From: Pseudomonas tremae
Lineage (GTDB): Bacteria > Pseudomonadota > Gammaproteobacteria > Pseudomonadales > Pseudomonadaceae
Direction: 5' to 3'
NCBI RefSeq assembly: GCF_001401155.1
Contig: NZ_LJRO01000278.1
Location: forward strand, 1 to 64,000
Length of the DNA: 64,000 nucleotides
Part shown: one piece after another, positions 42,649 through 52,700 of the stretch
Position numbering within the stretch: the stretch's first letter is position 1
Layout: each line of letters starts with the position of its first letter
The notes under the pieces: model-generated
What the model was told of the DNA's origin: nothing
The model's input: only the letters and a program-made list of their open reading frames with translations
Database searches by the model: none
Made by a program: the position numbers and the translations under genes

Positions 42649-44934
42649 ATGAATGAGCTGTTCAAATCCTCGATGAATCAGAGTTCGCCTCCCGAGCGGA
42701 TCGATTTCAACACGCCTGCGATGCTGCGCAAGCGTCGTGTTCGTGCATTCAAGGATCGCCTGACCCACTGGTATGTCGCTATTGGCGGCCTGGCCGTGCT
42801 GGCAGCCATCACCCTGATCTTCTTCTATCTGGCCTACGTCGTTGCGCCGCTGTTCAAGGGTGCAAGCCTGACCACCGAGCCTGCACTTAATGCTGGCTGG
42901 ATGCAGGACGCCGGCAAGCCGCTGTTGATCACGATTGAAGAGCAGAACCTGATCGGTATGCGCATCTCCGACAAGGGCGAGGTGATCTTCTTCAATATCA
43001 AGGACGGCACCGAACTGCATCGCGTGGCCTTGCCGCTCCCTGCCGGCGTGTCCGTCGCTTCCATCGGCAAGGATCAGCCGGGTGCGCCGCTGATCGCCTT
43101 GGGCCTGTCAAACGGGCAGGTGCTGATATTCAGGCATTCTTATCTGACCACCTACCCGGACAATCAGAAAACCATCACCCCGAGCATCGCCTGGCCCTAC
43201 GGCGAGGCGCCGCTGGTGCTGGATGAGGCGGGGCGTGCGGTCGAGCATGTGACGGTCAGCGCGGATGCGGACAGCCTGAAAGTGGCAGGTTCCACCGGCA
43301 CTCAGTTGCACGTCATGTCGCTCGCGCAAAAAGAAAACCTGATGACCGGCGAGATGACCCGCGAGCAGACGCGCATCGAGTTGCCGCAGACCTCCGCTGT
43401 CATCAAGGCGATTTATATCGATCCACGCCAGCATTGGCTGTATGTCATCAATGGCCGGGCGCAGGCCGATGTGTTCAGTCTGCGGGATCATTCCCTCAAC
43501 GGTCGTTACAAGTTGCTGGAAGACGGTACTGCCGAGATCACTGCCAGTGCCCAGTTGGTGGGCGGCATTTCGCTGATCATCGGCGACTCCAGAGGCCGCA
43601 TGGCCCAGTGGTTCATGGCACGTGATACGGATGGCGAACAGCGCCTCATGCGCATCCGTGATTTCAAGATGAGTAGCGCCCCGATCGATCAGATCAAGGC
43701 CGAGCAGCGTCGCAAAGGGTTTATCGCGCTGGACACCTCGGGCAGGCTGGGCGTGTTCCACAGCACGGCTCATCGCACACTGCTGGTCGAGAAGGTCGCA
43801 GAGGGCCCCGGAATTCTGGCGATGTCGCCACGCGCCAATCATATTCTGATCGAAAGCTCGGGCAAGCTGTTGCCGCTGGCGCTGGATAACCCGCACCCCG
43901 AAGTGTCGTGGAGTTCACTGTGGGGCAAGGTCTGGTACGAGAATTACGACGAGCCCAAATACGTCTGGCAATCCACCGCGTCCAATTCCGATTTCGAGCC
44001 CAAGCTGAGCCTGGCGCCGTTGACCTACGGCACCCTGAAAGCTGCGTTCTACGCCATGTTGCTGGCCGCGCCTCTGGCCGTTGCAGCGGCCATCTACACC
44101 GCCTACTTCATGGCCCCGGGCATGCGCCGCAAGGTCAAGCCGGTGATCGAGCTGATGGAGGCGATGCCGACTGTGATTCTCGGCTTTTTCGCCGGACTGT
44201 TTCTGGCGCCTTATCTGGAAGGCCACCTGCCGGGGATTTTCAGCCTGCTGCTGCTTACGCCGATAGGGATTCTGCTGGCAGGGTTTTGCTGGGCCCGTCT
44301 GCCTGACTCCATTCGTCTGGGTGTTCCAGATGGCTGGGAAGGCGCGATTCTGATCCCGGTGGTGCTGTTGGTCGGCTGGTTCTCGCTGAGCATGAGCCCG
44401 CATCTGGAAAGCTGGTTTTTCGGCGGCGACATGAGCATGTGGATTCGCGAGGAACTGGGCATCACTTACGATCAGCGCAATGCGCTGGTGGTGGGTATCG
44501 CGATGGGCTTCGCGGTCATCCCGAACATCTACTCGATTGCCGAAGACGCCGTGTTCAGTGTGCCTCGCAGCCTGACCCTGGGTTCTCTGGCGCTAGGCGC
44601 GACACCTTGGCAGACACTCACGCGGGTGGTGATCCTGACTGCCAGCCCGGGTATTTTCTCGGCGTTGATGATCGGCATGGGGCGGGCAGTAGGCGAAACC
44701 ATGATTGTGCTGATGGCCACCGGCAACACCCCGATCATGGACATGAACCTGTTTGAAGGCATGCGTACCCTCGCCGCCAACGTCGCAGTGGAGATGCCGG
44801 AGTCGGAAGTCGGCGGCAGTCATTATCGGGTGCTGTTTCTGGCGGCGTTGGTGCTGCTGATGTTCACCTTTGTGATGAACACCCTCGCAGAGCTGATTCG
44901 TCAGCGCCTGCGCAAGCAATACTCGTCGCTGTAA
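42649..44934 (+). CDS. pstC: Phosphate ABC transporter permease PstC, extended form
   Basis: The 761-residue product is more than twice the size of E. coli PstC. After one membrane helix (about 46-68) comes a large region of about 390 residues (70-455), probably periplasmic. A standard permease domain of about six helices follows, including the EAA-like segment near [24 protein letters not shown]. The extra region includes beta-rich segments (VISISDKGEV-like, QVLIFRHSYLTTYP) but I do not recognise a named domain. It forms the channel with PstA. The ATG at 42649 is used rather than the GTG at 42643. pstA follows after 16 bases. Confidence 0.93.
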   Translation: MNELFKSSMNQSSPPERIDFNTPAMLRKRRVRAFKDRLTHWYVAIGGLAVLAAITLIFFYLAYVVAPLFKGASLTTEPALNAGWMQDAGKPLLITIEEQNLIGMRISDKGEVIFFNIKDGTELHRVALPLPAGVSVASIGKDQPGAPLIALGLSNGQVLIFRHSYLTTYPDNQKTITPSIAWPYGEAPLVLDEAGRAVEHVTVSADADSLKVAGSTGTQLHVMSLAQKENLMTGEMTREQTRIELPQTSAVIKAIYIDPRQHWLYVINGRAQADVFSLRDHSLNGRYKLLEDGTAEITASAQLVGGISLIIGDSRGRMAQWFMARDTDGEQRLMRIRDFKMSSAPIDQIKAEQRRKGFIALDTSGRLGVFHSTAHRTLLVEKVAEGPGILAMSPRANHILIESSGKLLPLALDNPHPEVSWSSLWGKVWYENYDEPKYVWQSTASNSDFEPKLSLAPLTYGTLKAAFYAMLLAAPLAVAAAIYTAYFMAPGMRRKVKPVIELMEAMPTVILGFFAGLFLAPYLEGHLPGIFSLLLLTPIGILLAGFCWARLPDSIRLGVPDGWEGAILIPVVLLVGWFSLSMSPHLESWFFGGDMSMWIREELGITYDQRNALVVGIAMGFAVIPNIYSIAEDAVFSVPRSLTLGSLALGATPWQTLTRVVILTASPGIFSALMIGMGRAVGETMIVLMATGNTPIMDMNLFEGMRTLAANVAVEMPESEVGGSHYRVLFLAALVLLMFTFVMNTLAELIRQRLRKQYSSL

Positions 44935-44950
44935 AGGAAGGTAGAAGTTC

Positions 44951-46621
44951 GTGAAACGGAACTCCCTCAAGAACTGGTTCAAAAGCGGCGCCCCCGGCGT
45001 CTGGATGAGCGCGGGTGCCGTTGCCATTGCTGTCATCATGACCATTGGCCTGCTGGCGGTGATTGCCGTGCGTGGCCTGGGGCACTTCTGGCCTTCCGAT
45101 CTGATAGCCTCGCAATATGCGGTGCCTGGTCAGCAAGCCCATGTTCTGGTCGGTGAGCGCGTCGAGCAAGAGCAAGTGCCGCGTGCCCGACTGAAAAGCG
45201 CAGGCCTGCCGGTGCCTGATCAAGGGCCGGAGTTCATGACCCGCCAACTGCTCAAGGTCGGCAACCGTGACCTCAACCCCAGTGACTTCACCTGGGTAAT
45301 CGGGGAGTGGTTGACCGAACAAAGCCGCCCCGTAACATTGATGACACTGGAGCGCCGCGAGTGGGGCAACTTCTACGGCTACCTGGTCAACGTCAAGGAG
45401 GACGGCAGGGTCGTGGCTGAGGGCGAAGCAGCCTGGCCGACTCTGCAGGAGCGGATCAAGCGCGTCGAAAAGCTCGCCGACGAACTGTATAGCCTCGAAA
45501 AGAAAGACATTGGCGCCATCAACCACGGCATTGAGCGCCTGAGATTGCGCGCCCGCAAACTGGAACTGGCCGGCAGCCTCGATGCCGCTGCTCAGGCTGA
45601 CATGGCAGCAGAGCGCGCCGAGCTGGATGCGCGTTACAACGTTATCGAAGAGCGTCTTGAGGGGCTGCATAAAGCCTTTGATCGCGATAGCCTGACCGCG
45701 CGCGATGCCAACGGGAAAACAATTGAAATCAGCCTGGGCAAGGTGGTGCACGCCTACCAGCCCAACGCGATGGACACCCAGGCCAAGCTGGGTTTCTACT
45801 TCCAGAAACTCTGGGAATTTCTCAGCGAAGACCCCCGCGAAGCCAATACCGAAGGCGGCATCTTCCCGGCGATCTTCGGTACGGTGATGATGACCTTGAT
45901 CATGGCCGTGATCGTGACGCCGTTTGGCGTGCTGGCGGCGGTCTACCTGCGCGAGTACGCACGTCAGGGGCCGGTTACCCGGCTGATCCGCATTGCGGTG
46001 AACAACCTCGCCGGTGTGCCTGCGATTGTGTATGGCGTGTTCGGACTCGGCTTTTTTGTCTATGTGCTGGGCGGCTCGGTGGACCGTCTGTTCTTTCCCG
46101 AAGCACTGCCGGCGCCCACCTTTGGTACGCCAGGGCTGTTGTGGGCATCGCTGACACTGGCGCTGCTGGCGGTCCCGGTGGTGATCGTGGCGACCGAGGA
46201 AGGGCTGGCGCGGATTCCGCTGTCATTGCGCGAAGGCTCACTGGCGCTGGGAGCGACCAAGGCCGAGACGCTGTGGAAGATTGTGTTGCCGATGGCCAGC
46301 CCGGCGATGATGACCGGCCTGATACTGGCAGTGGCCCGTGCAGCCGGTGAGGTCGCGCCGTTGATGCTGGTCGGTGTGGTCAAGCTGGCACCGTCGCTGC
46401 CGCTGGATGGCAACTATCCTTACCTGCACCTCGATCAGAAGATCATGCATTTGGGGTTTCATATTTACGACGTGGGCTTTCAAAGCCCTAATGTCGAGGC
46501 GGCGCGTCCGCTGGTCTATGCCACTGCATTGCTGCTGGTGCTGGTGATCGCCTTGCTCAACCTGTCGGCGGTCAGCATCCGTAATCACTTGCGGGAAAAG
46601 TACAAGGCGCTCGACAACTGA
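44951..46621 (+). CDS. pstA: Phosphate ABC transporter permease PstA, extended form
   Basis: The 556-residue product is nearly twice the E. coli length. Helix 1 (about 18-40) is followed by about 250 residues, including a charged, probably coiled-coil stretch at about 168-243 ([19 protein letters not shown] and onwards). The permease domain (about 310-550) has the EAA loop [20 protein letters not shown]. It pairs with PstC. The start is a GTG at 44951 with AAGGAAGG upstream. Both permeases carrying a large insertion after helix 1 suggests a shared extra-membrane partner or sensor role. Confidence 0.93.
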   Translation: MKRNSLKNWFKSGAPGVWMSAGAVAIAVIMTIGLLAVIAVRGLGHFWPSDLIASQYAVPGQQAHVLVGERVEQEQVPRARLKSAGLPVPDQGPEFMTRQLLKVGNRDLNPSDFTWVIGEWLTEQSRPVTLMTLERREWGNFYGYLVNVKEDGRVVAEGEAAWPTLQERIKRVEKLADELYSLEKKDIGAINHGIERLRLRARKLELAGSLDAAAQADMAAERAELDARYNVIEERLEGLHKAFDRDSLTARDANGKTIEISLGKVVHAYQPNAMDTQAKLGFYFQKLWEFLSEDPREANTEGGIFPAIFGTVMMTLIMAVIVTPFGVLAAVYLREYARQGPVTRLIRIAVNNLAGVPAIVYGVFGLGFFVYVLGGSVDRLFFPEALPAPTFGTPGLLWASLTLALLAVPVVIVATEEGLARIPLSLREGSLALGATKAETLWKIVLPMASPAMMTGLILAVARAAGEVAPLMLVGVVKLAPSLPLDGNYPYLHLDQKIMHLGFHIYDVGFQSPNVEAARPLVYATALLLVLVIALLNLSAVSIRNHLREKYKALDN

Positions 46622-46683
46622 TCCGTGTGCCCCCTCTCAAGGAGGGTGGCCCGATGAACGAATGGTTCGCACAGGAGCAATCC

Positions 46684-47517
46684 ATGCAACACGAAAGCCC
46701 GACCCGCGGCATGAGCATGTCGGCCCTGAGGCGTCACAAACAAGGCCTGGATCTGGCCGACGAAACCGTGGCCATCGAAGTGCCCGGTCTCAATCTGTTT
46801 TACGGCGACAAGCAGGCGCTGTTTGATATCGCCCTGAACATCCCGAAGCAGAAAGTGACCTCGTTCATTGGGCCGTCCGGTTGTGGCAAATCAACGTTGC
46901 TGCGCAGTTTCAATCGCATGAACGACCTGGTCGATGGCTGTCGTGTTGAAGGCGCGATCAACCTGTACGGTCACAACATCTACACCAAGGGCGAGGAAGT
47001 TGCTGAATTGCGCCGCCGCGTCGGCATGGTGTTCCAGAAGCCGAATCCGTTCCCCAAGACGATTTATGAAAACGTGGTCTATGGGCTGCGTATCCAGGGG
47101 ATCAACAAGAAGCGCGTGCTCGACGAAGCTGTCGAGTGGGCTTTGAAGGCCGCTGCATTGTGGGATGAAGTCAAGGACCGGCTGCACGAGTCGGCACTGG
47201 GCTTGTCCGGCGGCCAGCAACAGCGTCTGGTGATCGCCCGAACCATCGCCGTAGAGCCGGAAGTTCTGCTGCTCGACGAGCCTTGTTCGGCACTCGACCC
47301 GATTTCGACCCTTAAAGTCGAAGAACTGATCTACGAACTGAAATCCAAATACACCATTGTGATCGTTACCCACAACATGCAGCAGGCGGCTCGGGTGTCG
47401 GATTACACCGCATTTATGTACATGGGCAAGCTGGTCGAGTTCGGTGATACAGATACCTTGTTCACCAACCCGGCCAAAAAACAGACTGAAGACTACATCA
47501 CCGGTCGTTACGGCTAG
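46684..47517 (+). CDS. pstB: Phosphate ABC transporter ATP-binding protein
   Basis: The 277-residue ATPase has Walker [10 protein letters not shown], the Q-loop VFQKPNPFP, the ABC signature LSGGQQQRL, Walker [13 protein letters not shown] and the H-loop VTHNMQQA. It energises phosphate import. I prefer the ATG at 46684 (MQHESPTRG) because CAGGAG precedes it and the length equals P. aeruginosa PstB. An ATG 30 bases upstream (46654, [10 protein letters not shown]) also has a strong AAGGAGGG site and cannot be excluded. Confidence 0.96.
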   Translation: MQHESPTRGMSMSALRRHKQGLDLADETVAIEVPGLNLFYGDKQALFDIALNIPKQKVTSFIGPSGCGKSTLLRSFNRMNDLVDGCRVEGAINLYGHNIYTKGEEVAELRRRVGMVFQKPNPFPKTIYENVVYGLRIQGINKKRVLDEAVEWALKAAALWDEVKDRLHESALGLSGGQQQRLVIARTIAVEPEVLLLDEPCSALDPISTLKVEELIYELKSKYTIVIVTHNMQQAARVSDYTAFMYMGKLVEFGDTDTLFTNPAKKQTEDYITGRYG

Positions 47518-47588
47518 GACGTGCTTCGTCAGACCTGAACCACCGCTGCGTTTTCGCAATTAAACCGGACGTTCCAAGGACACCCAGC

Positions 47589-48350
47589 ATGATCCACAAA
47601 GACAGCCATACGCATCACATATCCCAGCAGTTCAACGCTGAACTCGAAGACGTTCGCAGCCATTTGCTCGAAATGGGTGGCCTGGTCGAGAAGCAGGTAA
47701 ACGATTCGGTCACGGCACTGATCGAGGCTGATTCCGGCCTGGCGCAGCGCGTTCGCGAGGTCGACGACCGGATCAACCAGATGGAGCGCAATATCGACGA
47801 AGAATGCCTGCGCATTCTGGCTCGTCGTCAGCCTGCGGCTTCCGACCTGCGTCTGATCATCAGCATTTCCAAGTCGGTGATCGATCTGGAGCGCATCGGT
47901 GACGAGGCTACCAAGATTGCCCGTCGTGCGATTCAGCTCTGTGAGGAGGGCGAGGCGCCACGCGGCTACGTGGAGGTGCGTCATATCGGTGATCAGGTGC
48001 GCAACATGGTGCGCGATGCTCTGGACTCGTTTGCGCGCTTCGACGCCGAGTTGGCCTTGTCGGTCGCGCAATACGACAAGATCATCGACCGCGAGTACAA
48101 AACCGCCCTGCGCGAGCTGGCGACCTACATGATGGAAGATCCACGCTCGATCTCCCGCGTGCTGAATGTGATCTGGGTGCTACGCTCTCTGGAGCGCATC
48201 GGCGATCACGCCCGCAACATTTCCGAGCTGGTGATCTATCTGGTGCGCGGTACCGACGTGCGACACATGGGTCTCAAGCGCATGAAGGAAGAAGTGCAGG
48301 GTATCTCGAGCGAAACCGCTAATGTTCCGGGCGCCGCTGACGATAAGTAA
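47589..48350 (+). CDS. phoU: Phosphate signalling regulator PhoU
   Basis: The 253-residue helical protein has the PhoU double repeat with metal-cluster motifs: EVDDRINQMERNIDEECL (first half) and QYDKIIDREYKTALRELATYM (second half), and SLERIGDHARNISELV. PhoU links PstB to PhoR and keeps the Pho regulon off when phosphate is plentiful. It is the last gene of pstCAB-phoU and is followed by a strong terminator (48364-48393). Confidence 0.96.
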   Translation: MIHKDSHTHHISQQFNAELEDVRSHLLEMGGLVEKQVNDSVTALIEADSGLAQRVREVDDRINQMERNIDEECLRILARRQPAASDLRLIISISKSVIDLERIGDEATKIARRAIQLCEEGEAPRGYVEVRHIGDQVRNMVRDALDSFARFDAELALSVAQYDKIIDREYKTALRELATYMMEDPRSISRVLNVIWVLRSLERIGDHARNISELVIYLVRGTDVRHMGLKRMKEEVQGISSETANVPGAADDK

Positions 48351-48363
48351 GATTGCCTGCGAG

Positions 48364-48393
48364 AAAAACGCCCAGCACGCGCTGGGCGTTTTT
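48364..48393 (+). terminator. Rho-independent terminator of the pst-phoU operon
   Basis: AAAAACGCCCAGC and GCTGGGCGTTTTT are perfectly complementary around a 4-base loop, ending in TTTTT. Confidence 0.95.
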
Positions 48394-48554
48394 CATTGTG
48401 CAGCGCAATATTTCCGTCGCCTGCGGGTTAAAAAGTCGCGGCGCAGTCAATCAATATGGCTGTTGGCTATCAGTCAACGCTATGCTTGCCGAAACAAAGG
48501 GCGTGTTGGCATATCGCAGTTCGCCCTCAGGTGAACACGCCCGCAGGAGCGTCG

Positions 48555-49445
48555 ATGAGTAAAGTCAGTGTATTGGTGGTGGATGACGCGACTTTCATTC
48601 GCGACTTGGTCAAGAAAGGGCTGCGCAATTATTTCCCCGGGATCCATACCGAGGATGCAGTCAACGGGCGCAAGGCTCAGGTTTTATTGAACAAAGAAGA
48701 GTTCGATCTGATCCTGTGCGACTGGGAAATGCCCGAGATGTCGGGCCTTGAGCTGTTGGCATGGTGCCGTGAGCAAGACAACTACCTGAAGACCGTCCCT
48801 TTCATCATGGTGACCAGCCGTGGCGACAAGGAGAACGTCGTGCAGGCGATTCAAGCGGGTGTGACCGATTTTGTCGGCAAGCCGTTTACCAACGAACAGT
48901 TGCTGACCAAGGTCAAGAAAGCGCTGGCCAAGGTCGGCAAGCTGGACGCGGTCATGTCCACCGCGCCGGCGCGCATGAATTCGCCGCTCAATGACTCCTT
49001 GAGCGCACTGACCGGTGGCAAGGCTGAAGTGGTTCGCTCTGCTTCAGCTGCAGCGCCTGCAAGCGCGCCCAAAGCCGCGCCTGCTGCGATCAAGTCGGCA
49101 GCGCCCACTGGCCGCGGGCAAGGCCAGCTGCGCCTGCCAAGTGGCACACAGCCCTGCGTGATCAAGGCGCTGACGCTCAAGGAAGCAACGCTGGTAGTGC
49201 GTCACAGCGACAACCTGCCGCAGGTCCTTGAAAGTGCTGTTCTGGACCTGGAGCAGGGCGAGAGCAATGAAGTGGCGCGTCTGAATGGTTATCTGCATTC
49301 GGTTGCGGCCTTCGAGCAGAAACCCGACAGCGAATGGCTGCAAGTGTCCTTCCGCTTTGTGGATCAGGATGCGCAGAAGCTTGACTACCTGTCGCGCCTG
49401 ATTGCACGCGGTACGGCGCAGAAGCACTTCATTCCGGGCGCCTGA
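48555..49445 (+). CDS. Response regulator with PilZ-like C-terminal region
   Basis: The 296-residue product has a CheY-like receiver domain (about 1-122; D10/D11 acidic pocket, phosphoacceptor D56 in LILCDWEMP, K108 region GKPFTNEQ), an Ala/Pro linker (about 145-190), and a C-terminal region of about 100 residues (GRGQGQLRLPSGTQPCVIKAL and on) that may be a degenerate PilZ domain. No DNA-binding domain is visible. It occupies the position of an orphan response regulator gene next to phoU in other pseudomonads. The ATG at 48555 has GCAGGAG upstream. Confidence 0.85.
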   Translation: MSKVSVLVVDDATFIRDLVKKGLRNYFPGIHTEDAVNGRKAQVLLNKEEFDLILCDWEMPEMSGLELLAWCREQDNYLKTVPFIMVTSRGDKENVVQAIQAGVTDFVGKPFTNEQLLTKVKKALAKVGKLDAVMSTAPARMNSPLNDSLSALTGGKAEVVRSASAAAPASAPKAAPAAIKSAAPTGRGQGQLRLPSGTQPCVIKALTLKEATLVVRHSDNLPQVLESAVLDLEQGESNEVARLNGYLHSVAAFEQKPDSEWLQVSFRFVDQDAQKLDYLSRLIARGTAQKHFIPGA

Positions 49446-49496
49446 TACCCGCGTCAGTCTGAAGATAGGTGACTTATCGTCATCGACAGGTCCTGT

Positions 49497-49518
49497 AGAG
49501 CCTTGGGTACGAGGCTCT
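49497..49518 (+). terminator. Hairpin after the response regulator gene
   Basis: AGAGCCT and AGGCTCT pair perfectly around an 8-base loop, 52 bases after the stop. No T-tract follows, so it is a weak terminator candidate. Confidence 0.4.
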
Positions 49519-49708
49519 CAGGCCTGGTCCTGCAAGGTGTGAGGGAAGGCTGCGTTGCAAATGACGAGTTTTTGTTGCGCCAGGACGACACCCCGCGTCG
49601 GCTTTTCCCGCATCTTTGGTGCGCATGTTCCGCTATCGCCGTAACTCGCCGTTCTATTTAGTTTTTCCAGTCGCATGAAAATGCAAATAACCACTGGAAA
49701 ACACTTCA

Positions 49709-52700
49709 ATGCCCCCAATAGCGCTTCAATCAGCCAGCAACACCGCCTCCGATCAGCCAGCCCCCGTCACCGACATACGCTCTGATCTGGGTCTTTTCTG
49801 CCAGGCCCTTGGCAGGCTGACGCCACCTGCCGAGTACCGTGACAAAGCCCTGTCGAGTTCGCTCACCCGACAACTGGCTTCGCCTGACGTGCAAGCGTCG
49901 ATTGCACTCGGACTGGCAGCGATTCCCCGACACGAATGGGCCGACAGCGATTTGCAGGTTGATCCGGCAACTGCCATGGCAGCCGCGAACCGAGCCGAGT
50001 ACCTGCGCAGCATGGCGACCCGCATCGTCAACCCGGGCAATGCCCCCTGGCTCAAGACGGCGATTCACAATGCAACCGAAGTGTCGGGAATGCGCGTGCT
50101 TTCGCTGGCCATCAGCCTCAGGCATGAGCACTCGATATTATCGTTCGAGTCCCTGATTGCGCTTGCTGCCGTATTGCTCATGCCTGTGCTGGATTCGAGC
50201 ACCGAGGCGAACCAGCCGCTGCCCACTGCGCAGAGCCTGAATGTTGATGTCCCACGACTGGACATCTGGGGCACCGTTCATGATGTAGGCGCTTTGCTTC
50301 AGCAATCGGGCATTGAACTGCTGTGTGAACCCGGCACTCATGGCAGCGCGTTACGGTTCAGTGCCCAGGAGACATGGCATGCGCTGAGCCAGACGGCACA
50401 GTTCAAGTCCGCCTTTGCTCCGCTGCTCGATTACATGGGTTGGTACGGCGGTCAGGGTGATGAACAGACCTCATGGTTCATCACCCAGGCACTGGCCGGA
50501 CGAGTGATCGCCGATCACCTGGCAGGCGCTGTGCAGATCGCCGGCCAGCCACTCGAAAAGGCTCTGCGCGGTGGCTGGGTCTGTGATTACAGCCATACGC
50601 AGTTGCACGACATGCTGGTGAAGCTGACGCACACCGGCTTTCCCGATGCTACGTCCAGCACGCTCGACATCATGTGCTACCTGTTCCTGCGCGAGGCGAT
50701 GCCTGAGTTGCTGGTAGGCGGCGTTCCTGATCATCTTCAATACGGTCGTTCGTTGCAGAGTGTGGCTCTCCTTCACGGCGTTGCACTGGTCGAGGCGCTG
50801 TCTCCGGGCCTTTCGCAGATCACTCCCTACGATGAGCTGATCAAGGTCAGCGTTGACCTGGGCCAATCCACCGATGCTAATGTCCAGGCCCTGTGGACCA
50901 GAACGCTGATTGTCCCGGCGTTGCGTTACGCGATTGCGCAGGGCGTCGTTCAGCAGCCGGTTAATGACGATATTCATCAGGCTGGTGCCGAGCAGGTCAG
51001 CCAGGCGCTGGCTTATCTGCACGCGCAGCAGGCGGCGCATGCTCGCGAGCTGAACAGCTTGCTTGGGTCCAGCCCTCCGGACCGCAAGCGTCTGGCACAG
51101 CACATGTTGAAAGAGGCGGGTGTCGACTGGCGGCTTTGGGACAAGAGCATTCGCATCGAGCACTGGCCGATATTGCAGGAGCACGGGTTCACGGTTGCAG
51201 CTTCATACTCCATCGACCGCTTGCTGGCTGCGGGTAGACCACAGGCGTCGGTTATCGAACTGGTGATGATGGGTGAGGTGTATATCGAGGGGCAGCCTGC
51301 GGTTCCTGAAGCCTATGCCAGTGCTTTCGATCTTTTTCAGGGGGCTATGGTCAGCGCGCAAGCTGGCATCATCGAACGATTGCTATCGGAAATGCAGCCG
51401 CGAGACCGGGCTGACCTGTTGAATTCGACATGCGAACTCAGTCGGGTCCGGTTCGAATCGCAAGAAGGCACGCAGGGACTTTTTGTCCGGTGTCAGCGAG
51501 GCGACCACCTCAATGATTTTCAGGGTCATTCTGTGGTAGAGCGTTTTTTCCAGCTGATCCCGGCAGCGGGCGTCGCCGGTGAAGTCCATCAGGCGTTCAC
51601 CTATGAAGTCGAGGACGTCACGTGGTCTGGCACTGTTTCGATCATCGAGGCGTTCCACCTTAAAGATGCACATCAGCGACGTATCGAAGAGGCCCGGGTC
51701 ACGCCACTGCTTCCAATGGACAGCGACGCCTACCTTTCGGGTTCTGTTTCCCGCTCCACGCGGGCTTACCACAGGCCACAGCAAGGCATGCTCGTACCTT
51801 CTGCCGAACTGGTCTACTTCACCCAGGCTGATGAGCCGGGTAATTTGCAGGCCCTGGCGAACAAAGCGGCGTTACATTTGCTGGCTGACTTCCTTGAGCA
51901 AAGCAAAGTGCTGCATCTGCACGAGACCGAATGGGAAAAGACCTGGGCCAAGGAGCGCGAGTACGCTGACCTCGCTGCTCGTCTGGTCATTCCGTTCTAC
52001 GGGTGCATCAAGGATCTTTCCGCCGGTGGCCGCTCAGGCGGGCTGATCATAAGCTGTGTGATGGATGCTGCCTTCTTGCTCATTCCTTTGGGGCAGTTTG
52101 CCGGATCGACTGCCCGAATCATCCTGCGGGCCGGTGAAATGAGTGTGGAATCAGTCGCCAGAGTTGCCGCTACTGCGGTCAAAACGCTGATCACCGGGCT
52201 GGCAAAACAGAGCGCGATATTCGCCCTGCACGACCTTGGCAAGGCGGGCCTGAGAATAGGCGCGCGAAGCTGGGCTGCTTTGCTGGACGAGCTGCCGTCT
52301 CTGCGTGATGTGTTTGCATCGCAGTCCGCACTTGAAGCCGGTATGCATCTCGACAAGGGGATGTACAGGCTTGCCGAAAACGCAGAGCAACTGCTGCCGG
52401 ATGTCGCGGTTTCAGACCTGCTTGTGAAGGTGGATGGCAAGTCCGGTGTGGTCGTACGCAATACCGGTACGCCGGAGCAGCCTGATTTCAGGTTATCCGA
52501 TCCGCTGTCTGATGCGCCGTTCGGGAAAAGGCTGACGCCTTTGTCCGGTCACGATCTCAGCGAATTTTCGGTTTTTTCAGCGCAGGAGCGCATTGGCCCT
52601 GACCATTACCCGGCTATCGCCCCGCTTATTGAAGTTGAGGATGGTTTTTACGAGGTCTGTATTGCCGAAGACAGCCACGTGCTTGCAAGCGAAAGAGACG

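Noticed and set aside
49446..49708. Search for an hrp box upstream of the giant toxin-like gene.
   Set aside because: No GGAACC with a CCAC partner is present, so type III regulation is not supported.
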